In this document: positions 25,167-38,204 of the stretch, in pieces
How positions within the stretch are numbered: the first letter of the stretch is position 1
How the letters are laid out: every line of letters begins with the position of its first letter
Assembly: GCA_947579665.1 (NCBI GenBank)
Contig: CANPUZ010000066.1
Coordinates: forward strand, 186,001-250,000
Direction: 5' to 3'
Origin: Sympetrum striolatum
Lineage: Eukaryota; Arthropoda; Insecta; Odonata; Libellulidae
Length of the DNA stretch: 64,000 nucleotides
Notes under the pieces: model-generated
What the model saw: only the letters and a program-made list of their open reading frames with translations
What the model was told of the DNA's origin: nothing
The model's database searches: none
Position numbers and translations under genes: made by a program

Positions 25167-25276
25167 GATTAATGGAGAGCTGCAATCGATTCACATATCG
25201 ATACTGCCCAGGTGTGATGTGACTGCGCAGAGAGAAGGGCAGCACCGGAGACGTCGCGACAGAGTTCAAATTTAGG
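25167..25276 (+). other. Repeated exon-like block, U2 version
   Basis: A TTTTTTGTCTTTAAG acceptor precedes 110 bases that start GATTAATGGAGAGCTG and end just before GTAATG. The length differs from U1 by six bases. It has no long frame. Confidence 0.3.
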
Positions 25277-25639
25277 GTAATGATATCTTTTAATTACCCC
25301 GAATTACTCTTAATTACTCCTGTACTTCATCTTTCAGACTTTTGAAACACAGAAATATTGAATTACGTCTATTCAACGATCTCAATCTTAAAAATGTACT
25401 TGGTTCTAGTTAGTATAATGTTCCACTCGTACGGAATTGTGGTAATTATCAACCAATTGTAATTTTAAATACACCAGTGAATTACAACGTCAAAGACGAC
25501 GGAATTAACTTAAGTTAAAAGAAATGTAATATTAAATTTATTTACCAAAAATATAATTAATCCAAAGAATTTATTGGATCTTTCAATAGAAATTTTCATT
25601 TTAAATCTTAAAACTCAGACAATAAACGAATGACAGTTG

Positions 25640-25915
25640 AGTTCAACAATCGCTTTTGTCGTTTAGGCCCACGAAAATATACAAACGTTCCTTCTTTTTT
25701 GTCTGAATTCTAGCCTTTTCGGTCTGAAAACGATACTCTACGACCGATATAAGAATTTATGTTCAATTTCCTTTCTTTTCGTGTTCATCTCGACTTCGTG
25801 CGACCATTATTTCTGATTTAATTTCGCGAAAGAAAAAAATGTCTGCAATCGATCAAAGCGAACTCTACGTGCACTTCTTGTGTGCACAAACCTTTTTGGT
25901 TTGGCAGGTCCTTAT
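25640..25915 (-). repeat. Family D SINE-like repeat, copy 4
   Basis: Begins at GTTCAACAATCGC, the family 3' end read in reverse, and includes CCTTTCTTTTCGTGTTC and GATTTAATTTCGCG. The tRNA-like head is not evident in this copy. Confidence 0.5.
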
Positions 25916-26309
25916 ATTAAGTTTCTCACAAACGATTTTTGTAATGCATCATATTTAGCTCATATCTAAACCAAAGGTGCAACGTATAAAGTTCACAATA
26001 ATTGTGAACTTTTACATTCTGTTTACGATCTACTCTTTCATATTCAATCCATAAAATTTACTTATTTTTCAATAGTATCCTTTGTCTTTTTAAGCGATAA
26101 AATCAGAGGAATAATTTGTAACAAAATAAGAATACCACGTTAAAAAATTCCATTTAATCATGTGTTATCATCACGTAAGCCGATTTCATGTGATGATATT
26201 AATAATGTATACGACGCCTAATTTATTATATTTAACTAAATGCTTTTTCCTTTCAAAGGAGTCCAAATTTGAGTGGGTTATCTTGAATTTTCAAGATTTC
26301 CATTTTTGA

Positions 26310-26760
26310 CATAAATTTCTAATTTTCGCTCTATTTTTCGGAAGCGTTTTGAAAAATTGGAAAATGTTTACACATTTGGTGAAATATCGTTGCAATCTTT
26401 AAAACAAGTTAAAATTTGACTAGGTTTTCCCGAGCTTTGAGTATTTTTAGTCGAAAAACATTTAAATGTTAGAGCGATATTTCGCGTTTTTGCTCTTTTT
26501 CGTATATTTCATGATGAATTGGATAGTTCTTATCAAATTTGGTTTAATCTCGTCGACATCTATAATACGAGAACAACTTTGATTAGGGTATTCGAACTTT
26601 GTGTACCCCTAAGAGAAACAAAAAACGTAAATTTTCTACTGAAATATCGCATGTTTCACCCTTTTTTTCGTAAACATTTTGATAAATAGATAAATCCTGT
26701 AATATTTCGATGGATCTTTTCAATAGCTTTACAACCGGATTCAGGAGTGTTTTGCCGATA
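26310..26760. repeat. Degenerate tandem repeat, about 165 bp period
   Basis: Two and a half units can be aligned by eye. Each begins with a TTTT..CTCT.TTTTTCG word and ends with GA.ATATCGC or GATATTTCGCG. Divergence is high. Similar wording occurs at 63690-64000. Confidence 0.4.
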
Positions 26761-27304
26761 TAATGATTTTAATACTGTATCGGTAATTGAATTTATATTT
26801 ACGTTTTGACTTTTAATTTAAAATTATTATAATGAGAACTATTGAAGACATTTCCTAGTAATAATGCATCTCTTAATTTTCAGGTATCCGATACTTGGAA
26901 GGATCCTCGTCTAATAAATACTCCGCTGGTTTTTCTCACCAATTTGGAAAGTGAATCTCCGAGGAAAGTGAAAGTCACGACCAAGGTCACGAGACAGCTG
27001 ATTATCTAAAAGTTGGTAAACAAGGATAAGGCGTTAGTTGATTTTTATATTGATGTTTTCGTAAATTCCAATGGAAAAATGTTATTGATAATCTCCCATT
27101 CCAATGCTTAACCCTGAATTAGTCCCGTAAAATATACGTAATTTGTCTCTTGGGGAAAAAATTACCACATTATTCTCTGAATTTTTAAGACCTCTTTCAA
27201 GGGTAAATCATTGGATTAAAGTTATCGTAGTTCATGAATGGTTATTTAAAAAAATAAATATATCGATATTTTTCTTATTAAGAATTGAACTGAAGAACTG
27301 GATT

Positions 27305-28800
27305 TCGGTGAAACTGAAGGACACGGAACAGCTGTTTGTTTTGAGATTACAAGGTACTTTCATTTTCCCCATGCTAGAAAGCATTTTGCCTTTTTACCTT
27401 GACCTTCTTTATCAGAACTACTCTTGCTTTCAAAACATCTCTATTTCAAAACATTTTCATTTATTGAATCATCGACTTAAATTTCAAACTTGTATTTCCG
27501 ACTTTTAGATTAATTCTTCGGAATAATTCAGTCGTTGATCATGTTTGAACGGATGATAAGGAATTAAGAATGAGTAATTCTTTAAATCGGTCACCGATGA
27601 GTGTACTTTCGCTTTGAATTACTACTTAAGAATCAGCTTTACTTTCCCTACCTTTTTAAACACTCATGCATTGACTTACGAGATATCGCTATTGGTTATC
27701 CTAATGTATTTCGTGATTCAAATTCAGTGGCGACTCTAGTGTTACATAGGATTACTTTACTCATAATCTACAGGAAATAATTAACAGGATTTTTATCGTC
27801 ATTATTGCTACGCTGATTTTCCGAGCACATTCAATGAAAATTGAAACACCGCTCGTGTGAAAATATCCAGAAGCTTGAATTTTTATCGTTTCTCAAAGGG
27901 TTTTCAGTTCATCTCAAGCGTATGAAATAAGACTTTAAGTTCAATATCTCTCTCATCAGAATTATGTGTATTTCTTACCAAATAACTTTATAATTTAATA
28001 ATGAGATCTGCTATTTGAGGAATTTTAATTCAATTTGGAATAAAACAGTATTAAGAAAACAATCAAATAATGGTAATCTTCTTTCGTAAATGATTGTCTT
28101 TTCATCAGATTTGAATTGTGTCAATTATGAATTCTCATTTTAAAGAGAGAATTTCTGAATTGATTCACTCTGATTGATATTTTGCGTAAAGTTTAGCAGA
28201 TTTAAAAAAAAATAGTTAAAGGAGAAATGCTTCCAAATTAACGTATTTCCTCATTCAAGAAATTAATAATTTTATCCCGTATATGCTTCTGGCTGTGAAA
28301 TAATATATTTTATTCTTATTAAAAAACGATGGAAATGAAGTTTGATTTAGTAAAGGAAAGCGTGTGACTTAACCTCTTAACCGTTGTAGAGTAAACAAAG
28401 AAGTGACTTGTTCAGGATTCGAACCAAGGTGTTCCATTTTCCAGGACGTGGCTCGGAGGTATATTGGATAGAATTCCAGTAGTCACAATACCACTATTTA
28501 GTTAAACATAGTTTAATGATTATTTTATTTCGATGCATTATTAATTTTCATTTTCAATTTTTTTCTAAAGGTTTGAGGAGAGTTCTAATCCATTCATATC
28601 GATATTGCCCAGGAGAACAACTCAATCAAAAGCTTCTATCGCAGAGAAAAACCATCATTGAAGATGCTTATGGAGACACCGGAATTCCAACTTACTGAGA
28701 ATAGAATAAAAATTAATGAGAGAGAATTGGAGGTAATGAGAATTTTCAATTAATCTGAAATGCAGTACTTCGCCCTGTAGATTTGAAAACTGTTTCGTGT
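27305..28800 (+). repeat. Segmental copy U3 of a local tandem family
   Basis: Its first 350 bp match U1 from 21590, and its later part matches U1 and U2 more weakly, including the tRNA-like left arm (GGATTCGAACC, near 28417) and the exon-like block. The right tRNA-like arm is missing. The 121-codon ORF at 27143-27508 reads across its edge and has no recognisable domain. Confidence 0.6.
28571..28732 (+). other. Repeated exon-like block, U3 version
   Basis: A TTTTTTTCTAAAG acceptor precedes 162 bases that share GGAGAG.., TATCGATA(T/C)..GCCCAGG and an ending before GTAATGAG with the U1 and U2 versions. This copy is longer because of extra bases in the middle. Confidence 0.25.
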
Positions 28801-29344
28801 TTCTTTCATTGAATCCTGTTACATTATTTGAACATTGGCAAATTACGTCCGTGCTATTGAATTATAATAGAAATGATTCAGCCTAACTTGGTGGTACGCC
28901 ATTGAAATGAAATAAAAATAATTACACTCTTTGCACTACCTTCTATTAAAAAAATTACGATCTGATGGTCAATTCTTAGTAAAAACACAGTTTATAAACT
29001 ACAAAGTGATTTTATTCCTATCCTACGAAATAATTACTATATTGATACATTGATTGCTGTAGCTTATGGTTTTTGCTTTCCGATACTAAATTCTGTTGTA
29101 AATTAAGATTTTTAATCGATGAGGTATACTACAAGTACCTATTATCCAAATTATCCTGAAACTAACTTATATATTGACTAGAAAATAACATGCAAAGTTT
29201 TGGGTACTTGCTAGACCTAATTTTGTTAGATATTATGAGCAAGTCATAGCTCAGTTTGAATCATATTTTCTAAGTACAATTATGTATTCTAAATAGATGC
29301 CAATCACATCGTTTTCGAGAATTTACTTTGCTCTTGTTTTCATG

Positions 29345-29600
29345 GTTCTATTTACGACTTTTAGAATAAATCGGTGAAGTAATTCAGTCGTGTGTCTTTC
29401 TTTTCGTACAATGGATAGGAATAAAGAATCTGTCATTTTTTTAATCAGTCATTAATGACTGCTCTGTTACTCTGAATTACATCTTAGGATCGAGTTTTGT
29501 ACCTTCTTAAATATTCTTCCATTCTTTTACGAGAAATCACTAACGGCAACCATAAAGAAAATCGAGTTTTCAAATTCATTGGAGAGTCCAATGGTGGATA
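29345..29600 (+). repeat. Partial segmental copy U4
   Basis: Matches the segment of U1 from GACTTTTAGAATAAATC (21760) to the ACTTTCCCTACC region, starting at CGACTTTTAGAATAAATCGG (29355). Only about 200 bp are recognisable. Confidence 0.5.
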
Positions 29601-31300
29601 TAATTCTTAACTTATTAAAAATAATCCGCCGACAAAGATGCATTTCATTTCAGTAAATTGCAGTTCTTTGTACATTACATGCTCTGATATTAACCCTTAA
29701 TTATTTGCGTGTGGAAGTGTATTTCCTTCGGTAACAAAGAAACCAATGAAGGCATTTCAACCAAATTTTCGTTATGTAAAGTTGTTTGCTATGGTATAAT
29801 CTGTGAATTTGGTTAAATTCAAGGAATAAAAAATAAGCAATTTTATCAGTGTTACCAATTTTACGAAAACAATTTTTAATGATGATGTAAACCAAATTTC
29901 AATAATTTATAAGTGCCTTTACATAAACTAATTAATTGCTAAGAATCAAAAAATACTGAACGCATCGCCAACTGAGAACAATTTCTAAAACATAATTTTT
30001 TGTGGATATCTTAAAGATTTTACCAAACATTTTTTGAATGCAACTGAAAGTATTAAAATGCTCTTAGGGATAAAAAGCTTTATTAAAGCTCACTGAGTAA
30101 AGTTATATTAATGTAATACTATTATAGTAACAAAGAATTACGCAAAAAACGTTTGAATAATTACTTTTTAAAAGTTGGTGCTCCAGTTTTGTGCAGTTAA
30201 AAGGCTGGATAAAGGTTAGGAAATGTTAATTAATAATTAGTTAAAATAATATTAATACGCCAAAAATTTAGCATCATAAAAAGTGCTTTCAATAAATAAA
30301 ACTAATATAGGTAACACTGATAAGGATAAAAGTCCCAATTTTAAATATAACTTATCGTTTTTTCATAGTTTGGAAACCACTTAACTGAAAGTTTCAAAAA
30401 AAGTCAAAAGTTTATTATCGTGCAATATTTTCAGTAAACTAACGAACAATTAACTAAATGAATCCTCTACTACATATTTCATTAGTTTTTAACTCTTAGG
30501 TCTATTCTCAATAATAAAAATTATAAATTTTAAAGTTACTGCAATTTTGATACGCGTTTAAACATTTTATTTAATGTAAATTTGATGCTAGAATATATTA
30601 CTTAAAAATGTTTGAATTGGGTTTTTAAAGATTCATCCATGCACAATAATAAATTGAATCAATTGATTAACTGTGAAAGAGGTCTTGAAAATTCAAAGAA
30701 TGTTTGGGTGATTTTTACTCCACGCGAATAATTATGTAATGTTTTTGACACCGCTAACTAAGGGTCAACTCTTTGCTATCTACTTAATCTGTTGTAACGA
30801 TATTTTCCCTTTAATGAAAAGATGACGCAAGTATATAAAAAATCGCGATGTTACAGCCGTAAATTTAAGTATTTAGGCTACTAAAAGATTCAAAATCGAG
30901 GTAACCTATTAGAATGTTGACTCATTTATAAGCTGTCGGAAGGATTCATCCTACAAAAATTATTATTTTAATTAGCTCGTTCCACCTTATAGAGTGACAG
31001 AGATAAAGTTAAATCTATTTACCAAAAACATAAATGATCCCGATGTGTTAAAATGTATTTTCCACGGACTTAAATGATGCTTCTTAGCTGTTATATTCCC
31101 ATATTTCTTTATTTGGTTGCTAGAACAATATTTGCGTGCATTGTTAAGCCAAATTAAAACATAAATTATAAAAGGTAGATATGAATAGCTGAATTTTCAA
31201 TCCACTTCTGTGTATATAATGATACAGTCTAGGTATTAATATTATTGTTTTCCTTGGAACTAGGCTTTATTTCCTTGGAACTATGTATCATTTCCTTAAT
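29601..31300. other. AT-rich sequence, no gene seen
   Basis: No coding segment or repeat family recognised on either strand. Confidence 0.5.
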
Positions 31301-31313
31301 TTTCCTTCCATAG

Positions 31314-31450
31314 GACATCATGGTGCCCTTCAAAATGCAGGAAAAAGACTTGGACAGCCTAGCGAAAGAAGAGGGAAGAAGTTGCACAGCGCATCCAGGG
31401 GCGAGAAGGAGTTGAGGTCCTTCCCAAACCTCTAAAGCATCGCTCTACCC
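31314..31450 (+). other. Possible terminal exon of an uncharacterised transcript
   Basis: A pyrimidine-rich TTTTCCTTCCATAG acceptor precedes a block that is less AT-rich than its surroundings. An ATG at 31320 opens 31 codons to TGA at 31413-31415 (MVPFKMQEKDLDSLAK at its start). The block could equally be the 3' part of a noncoding transcript running from 20.4 kb. No polyadenylation site was proven. Confidence 0.25.
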
Positions 31451-31451
31451 C

Positions 31452-31990
31452 GGAAGACGAATAAGAAGTGAAATACATTTGTTTTCTTCTGAGCCAAAAT
31501 ATATTTTCAATTATGTATACTAAAATATTTCAAGGCCTGAATTTGTATAGTGTTCTATGACCTGATTTGTATATAATATGGATTTAAAAAACTTTGCGTC
31601 CCTAGCCAAACTATTGCAGAATGTATAGATTTGTTACGACGTGTCAGGCGGGGATATGAATAATTTATAGATTCTGTACCTTAACGTTGATTTACCCATA
31701 TTTGTCCTGATGTCTGATTTGGAAGATGAATAAGAAGTGAAAAAAAATATTATTTTCCCGAGCCTAACTATATTTTGAATTATGTATAGTATACAAGTTT
31801 GTAAGGCCGGAATTTGTATAGTGTTCCATGACTTTAAATGTATATAATATATAAAAAAATTGCGCCCTTAGCAATCCCAACTATTGCTGAATGTATAGAT
31901 ATGTTGCGATGTGTAAGGCGGGGATATGTATAATTTATGAACTTTGTACCTTTACATTCAATTACCCCTATTTTACCTATTGCCTAATTC
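31452..31990 (+). repeat. Two-copy direct repeat, about 265 bp
   Basis: The unit starting CCGGAAGACGAATAAGAAG (31453) recurs as TTGGAAGATGAATAAGAAG (31719). Both contain TTTGTATAGTGTTC and GGCGGGGATATG. A third unit start (ATTCAGAAGAAAGAATAAAG, 31987) runs directly into the minisatellite region. Confidence 0.75.
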
Positions 31991-32229
31991 AGAAGAAAGA
32001 ATAAAGAATGAATGATGGGAGATGGTTATGTTAGAGGAAGGGAAGGAAGCAATTGATTGGGAGAGGGGCGAAATTGAGTGCATAGTGGGCGTTATAGAAA
32101 AAGAAATTGTATTGGGAAGGGCAAAGAATTCGAAGTCGATGGGCCACAAAGTTGGGTATGGGTGTAAGGGTCTAGCTGAAGCAATGACAAGGAAATGTGG
32201 GTATGATCGGGATAGCGAGAGGGATGGGG

Positions 32230-34165
32230 TGGTTGGTTGGTGGTGGGGTGGAAGCGGGTTGGGTAGAAGGTGGGAGGGGAACGGGTGGGGTATAGGGTGG
32301 GAGGGGAACGGGTGGGGTAGAGGGTGGGAGGGGAGCGGGTGGGGTAGAGGGTGGGAGGAGAGCGGGTGGGAGGGGAACGGGTGGGAGGGGAGCGGGTGGA
32401 AGGGGAAAGGGTTGGGTAGAGGGTGGGAGGGGAACGGGCGGGGTAGAGGGTGGGAGGGGAACGGGTGGGGTATAGGGTGGGAGGGGAGCGGGTTGGGTAG
32501 AGGGTGGGAGGGGAGCGGGTGGGGTAGAGGGTGGGAGGGGAACGGGCGGGGTAGAGGGTGGGAGGGGAGCGGGTGGGGTATAGGGTGGGAGGGGAGCGGG
32601 TTGGGTAGAGGGTGGGAGGGGAGCGGGTTGGGTAGAGGGTGGGAGGGGAGCGGGTGGAAGGGGAAAGGGTTGGGTAGAGGGTGGGAGGGGAGCGGGTGGA
32701 AGGGGTAAGGGTTGGGTAGAGGGTGGGAGGGGAGCGGGTGGAAGGGGAAAGGGTTGGGTAGAGGGTGGGAGGGGAGCGGGTGGAAGGGGTAAGGGTTGGG
32801 TAGAGGGTGGGAGGGGAGCGGGTGGAAGGGGAAAGGGTTGGGTAGAGGGTGGGAGGGGAACGGGTGGGGTATAGGGTGGGAGGGGAGCGGGTGGGGTAGA
32901 GGGTGGGAGGGGAACGGGTGGGGTATAGGGTGGGAGGGGAGCGGGTTGGGTAGAGGGTGGGAGGGGAACGGGCGGGGTAGAGGGTGGGAGGGGAGCGGGT
33001 GGGGTAGAGGGTGGGAGGGGAACGGGTGGAAGGGGAAAGGGTTGGGTAGAGGGTGGGAGGGGAACGGGCGGGGTAGAGGGTGGGAGGGGAGCGGGTGGGG
33101 TAGAGGGTGGGAGGGGAACGGGCGGGGTAGAGGGTGGGAGGGGAGCGGGTGGGGTAGAGGGTGGGAGGGGAACGGGTGGGGTATAGGGTGGGAGGGGAGC
33201 GGGTTGGGTAGAGGGTGGGAGGGGAACGGGCGGGGTAGAGGGTGGGAGGAGATCGGGTGGGAGGGGAACGGGTGGGAGGGGAGCGGGTGGAAGGGGAACG
33301 GGCGGGGTAGAGGGTGGGAGGGGAGCGGGTGGGGTAGAGGGTGGGAGGGGATCGGGTGGGAGGGGAACGGGTGGGAGGGGAGCGGGTGGAAGGGGAAAGG
33401 GTTGGGTAGAGGGTGGGAGGGGAACGGGCGGGGTAGAGGGTGGGAGGGAAACGGGTGGGGTATAGGGTGGGAGGGGAGCGGGTTGGGTAGAGGGTGGGAG
33501 GGGAACGGGCGGGGTAGAGGGTGGGAGGAGATCGGGTGGGAGGGGAACGGGTGGGAGGGGAGCGGGTGGAAGGGGAAAGGGTTGGGTAGAGGGTGGGAGG
33601 GGAACGGGCGGGGTAGAGGGTGGGAGGGGAGCGGGTGGGGTAGAGGGTGGGAGGGGAACGGGCGGGGTAGAGGGTGGGAGGGGAGCGGGTGGGGTAGAGG
33701 GTGGGAGGGGAGCGGGTGCGGTAGAGGGTGGGAGGGGAGCGGGTTGGGTAGAGGGTGGGAGGGGAGCGGGTTGGGTAGAGGGTGGGAGGGGAACGGGCGG
33801 GGTAGAGGGTGGGAGGGGAGCGGGTGGGGTAGAGGGTGGGAGGGGAACGGGCGGGGTAGAGGGTGGGAGGGGAGCGGGTGGGGTAGAGGGTGGGAGGGGA
33901 GCGGGTGGGGTAGAGGGTGGGAGGAGATCGGGTGGGAGGGGAACGGGTGGGAGGGGAGCGGGTGGAAGGGGAAAGGGTTGGGTAGAGGGTGGGAGGGGAA
34001 CGGGCGGGGTAGAGGGTGGGAGGGGAGCGGGTGGGGTAGAGGGTGGGAGGGGAGTGGGTGGGGTAGAGGGTGGGAGGGGAGCGGGTGTGGTAGAGGGTGG
34101 GAGGGGAGCGGGTGTGGTAGAGGGTGGGAGGGGAGCGGGTGGAGTAGAAGGTGGGGTGGGCGCCC
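32230..34165. repeat. G-rich 27-bp minisatellite
   Basis: About 1.9 kb of units of the type GGGGTAGAGGGTGGGAGG plus nine bases, mostly 27 bp long. Interspersed variants include AGATCGGGTGGGAGGGG and GGTGGAAGGGGAAAGGG. One strand is nearly pure purine plus T, with G-runs of three to four every few bases, so G-quadruplex potential is very high. Because 27 is divisible by three, long stop-free frames appear on both strands (31973-34243 minus, 32796-34199 plus). These encode only repeats such as PSHPLPHPL or GRGWEGSGW and conflict with one another, so I do not call a gene. Confidence 0.95.
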
Positions 34166-37055
34166 ATATTTACAAAAAAAACTGCCGATTTTTTCGTAAA
34201 TTGAAGAAAAATGAAGGATATTTTCACTATTTGGAGAGATCAAGGTAAGATATTTAAAATTAGTCCAATTAGTTCAAAGAAATGTTTTGAAAAAATTCAA
34301 GTTTTTCTATAACAAATTAAATTTTGGTTTCACATTTAGAAAGACCTTTAGAAAGTCTAATTTTCAAAACATTAACTGGAATGAAAATTAACAAATAGCC
34401 AAAAAATGACAATTTTCGCAAAAATGACTAACTATCGCCAATTTTTTTTGTGAATAACTGAAAAAATGAAGTTATTGTTCAAAATATGTGGCGATCTCGT
34501 TGAGTTCTCCGAAACGTGTTCAAATTCGACAATATTTACTCGATTACTTAGCAAAATATAGGCAAAGAAATGATGCCATGTTTATGCCAATTTATTCCTG
34601 GATGTTAGCAACAAAGGAAGGTAAGGTTCAAAATATGAAATCGCTATTTATCTATTTCCAAAACATGCACAAATTCGAATGAATGCGCCGACACTGAATT
34701 ACATTTTAGTCCTGGGCTCCTTTTTCGCCCACCATCTTCACCCTGGTTCCTTCAAGTGGAGTCTCAATCTCAGGTGCATAAGGTCACGCCGGCCAATATC
34801 TCCTGCTAGTGGTGATACTGGGTGTCATACCTTCTCACAACCCCACCGACCTTTCCTTCGGTTTTAAGTTCTTCCCCTTCCAAACAGGCTTCAGACGTGG
34901 ATTGCGAGCTTCAAAGCGAGAGAAATATTTTCACTTCCGGGAATGAATAATGAAGGACAAGTTCTGAGAATTGGAAGGAAAAAATGCGGGCGAATACCGC
35001 AGCCTTTGAATCGCCTTGGTCACGAGTCACGCGCTCCAACACTGAGCAAACACGGATTTCGCGTTGCATACCACGCACTCACGGCTAAGGAAACGTGTTC
35101 CCAACGTTAATTAGAGAGGGATTCATAAGGAAAAATACCACTCGTGCAGCTGGATTCATTAACTGAGTCAGTTCTGCTTGATACATTTCCGCTATGAATT
35201 AATGGGAATGTAAAAAACATTTAATTTGTTACACAGAATAGCTGGGGTAAAATCTCCTCAAAATCCTCCTCTCCTACGCATGCTATCTTCTTTTTTCAGC
35301 ACTAAAGGTACTTCGAACATTAAACCTCCACAATTACCTGCCAAAAGATTTATAAAGAATAATCCTAGCAAGAGACGTCCTTAATGGTTACGGGACCATG
35401 GAAAACTGTCCCGGGGAAACTAATGGGTCCCAAATAATAAATATATTAGATATTTTTTATGGAAGAGAATTACTATTTGAACTCCCGCACAGTTCTGGTT
35501 TAGTTCTTTTCCATATTATGGCCTTCCACGAGGTTACATCTTCGCATATTGGTTTTAACAGATATTTTAGTTTTAAAATAGATACAAAATCATGCAAAGT
35601 TCTTGAAACACGGTATACAAATATAAGAAGAACGCAATTTTCATTCTAAAATTAACGAGCCCTATAAACTGAATAACTATGGCAATTGTATCATTTTCCA
35701 AAGCCTATTTTAGGGTACAGAAGTGAAGCTCTTGAAGATCTCACTACTGACAATGAGTCGAAGTATAAGGAGGAGATATGATCTTCGAGCATTCATCAAT
35801 ATTTTGGCCCCTTGCAAGAATTTTCACCGATAGATTTCGCATCTGATAAGCAGAAGAAAATACGCAGAAAATGGCATTAACCTCGTTTTTCGCTCAAAAG
35901 TAAAAAATTTACGAAAAAGAGGAATGGAGACTGAAATGCATTATTTACATCTGACGATGATCGTACAATATTATCTTCTTTTAGTAATTAAATATTTGTA
36001 AAACATGGTTACACAAACGGCAATAGTATCGGTCTTCACTTGTTGGTAAGCCATACTAAGGATAAGTGAATACTTTATTATCATAATTCTACACTTAGCC
36101 ACAGCACTTGATTATGATGGTATGCATTGAAACCGGAAGAAAGTATCCCCTGTGTTGTGGTTATTGACAGATTTGAGATTACTGGGTGCTCACTCCTAAT
36201 CTTACATGTTTAAGTTTATGCAAAACTGAACGAATTCACTTACTGATTATACATGAAGTTACAAGTGAGCTAGTTGCTAGTTACAAGTTGCCTACGTCAC
36301 GTGACCCTCCAAAAGAACTATAAAGGATAAAGCAAGACTAAATAAGAATATAAGTAATTCAATTTCGGAAAAAAATAAACAAATAAGAAAAAATTGAAGA
36401 TGATGAAAATAAAAGGTAGAGTGTAAATTTTAAAATTTGTGTTGAAATGTTTGTGTATGGAATAATTTGTAAGAAATGCATTTATTCATTCTACGCATAA
36501 AATCCTAAGAAAAGTTTAAAAAATATTCTTTTTGATAGAGCTGAGACTTGTTACTGATAACAAATGGTTATTTGAATTTTTCAAGATAGTTCACGTTCCT
36601 TGCCATGGAACTAATTTTTGAAATATTTGTGAATTTGAAAGATGGAATGCATATTCAAGAATCCCTAAAATGTTATGTTCAAAACAATAAACTAATTTTA
36701 ATTATCATTTATTAAACTTCAAAATTGTTTATGAAATTCAGCAAACATGATTCTTTTAGAAGGGTCATAACTTTTTAATAAAATTAGATGGTAATCTGAT
36801 TATTAAAGTTATAAATAAATTTTTAACGCATCATTGTAAATATATGCATGTAATTCAAATATAATTCGTAAATTGCAGCTGAATTTGCAGTAAATTTGAG
36901 TTCTTCCTTTCTTTTTCCTATACACTGAAAATATTGAAGGACATGTCTTATAAATGGAAAGGAAGTCGCGTTTGTCAAAAGACTTTAGTGTCCGGGTAAC
37001 TGGGAGTCGCGGTGAGGGCTTTACTCTTTGGTTGCCAAGAAGTTAGCAATTTTGA
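34166..37055. other. No gene recognised
   Basis: A GC-richer patch at 34690-35090 contains GGTTCCTTCAAGTGG and ACGCCGGCC words that might be transposon remnants, but no domain could be read. The rest is AT-rich without recognised features. Confidence 0.4.
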
Positions 37056-37115
37056 AATGTACCCTGCGAGCCACCAATGGCGTATGGCAGGTGTCCACAG
37101 ATGTCCACCTTTAAC
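37056..37115 (-). mobile_element. Isolated LINE 3' end with terminal stem-loop
   Basis: On the minus strand ACACCTGCCATACGCC leads into GGCTCGCAGGGTAC. The CCTGC and GCAGG arms (37062-37091) match the conserved 3' stem-loop of the LINE-A group. No coding part is attached. Confidence 0.5.
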
Positions 37116-37216
37116 ACATGGTTAGTATTTATCTTTAATATGACATCGTTTTAGGCTACAAGAAATCCTACATTTGTGCAGAGAACTGTTGACTAGTGAG
37201 CATGTTCCTACTGTCT

Positions 37217-37700
37217 ATGTCTACGTAAGAACCCTGCATGCCGCCTTCCAGCGTGTGGCAGGGGTGGAAGCACCTTGACTCTATTTTCGCAAACGGTTGC
37301 TTTCGCGTATACTTCGCGGAAAAAAATGAATTTTTTAAACGATTCGTTCTAGCATCTATTTATCTAACCTTTCTGGTAGTATCATAACGGCCCATATAAC
37401 AGGGGGTCGCATTACATCGGTTACATCATCTGAGAACGTAATTTCTCTGAACTTAATTAATAAATTTATCCTACGAATTTTTCTTCTAATGATTCCCATC
37501 ACGCGTCCTGTAATATATGAGTGACACTTGCTGTTTTATCGTAGCAATTCGGAATCGCCTTTCGTTGTAATTTTTCTAAATCCCTAACATGACATTTCTT
37601 GGCGGGGTCCCATACACTACATGCATACTCAAGGTGAGACCTAACTAACTCTAAGTAACATCGCTCGCGAACTAACAATTCATCATCTACTCAAGACAAT
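37217..37700 (-). pseudogene. Decayed LINE-A copy, reverse transcriptase C-terminal part
   Basis: The minus strand follows the intact copy at 4753-5535: the terminal stem-loop (37232-37263, arms CCCTGC/GCAGGG), then upstream the segment corresponding to NRF, the MQPPCY-like block, and the TWDPAK-type block near 37600. Several frameshifts and stops break the frame, so it is an older copy. The (TGTAGA)n tail is reduced to GACATAGACAG. Confidence 0.65.
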
Positions 37701-38204
37701 TTGAGAATAATGGATCCAGCTGAGAGTCCCTTAATTTTGCATCGCATTAATAACTACACATTACGTTTTAATGATAAAGGTCGTGTTACTGATCGCAAAC
37801 TTAGCGACATTAAAATAGTACACGAAATTCCGCTGGACACCGAGTGCCTCTAAATCAGTCAAATCGATCGAGTTTGTGAAGTTATTGCTTCAAGTATAGA
37901 AGACCGATTTCAACGAGAGTAAAATTCACATGATAGAAAAGTCGCTCATTGATTTAAAAATTAATGTTTTAACTTCAGTTTTTGTACTTATAGTATACTT
38001 TATTACAAAGAAGTACCTGATTTTGGTGATGAAAATTCGGTGGTCCAACTTTCGCCGACTGCCAATCACTCAATTTTTTGTTCAGTAAACTGCAATCAGG
38101 ATTTATATTAGCCAAGAGTATTGCCAAAATATAGGTATAAAAGAATTGTTTTAATTCTTTCATATGTTGTAGGAATGGACTATATTGTAAGACTCGGCTA
38201 ATTA

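Larger units (their letters stand above)
24031..25410 (+). repeat. Segmental copy U2 of a local tandem family
   Basis: Aligns with 21927-23000 from GTCAAGCCGGGCTCGCG onward. Relative to U1 it carries about 220 extra bases (24271-24489) with no inverted ends or evident target duplication. It retains the foldback tRNA-like unit and the exon-like block. Confidence 0.75.

Noticed and set aside
27143..27508. 121-codon plus-strand ORF
   Set aside because: It runs across the edge of segmental copy U3. The homologous U1 segment is not open, and no domain is recognisable.
31973..34243. 756-codon minus-strand ORF rich in PSHPLPHPL, with long ORFs in other frames
   Set aside because: Frames stay open on both strands only because the 27-bp minisatellite lacks stops. 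The flanking codons show no protein character and the frames contradict each other.
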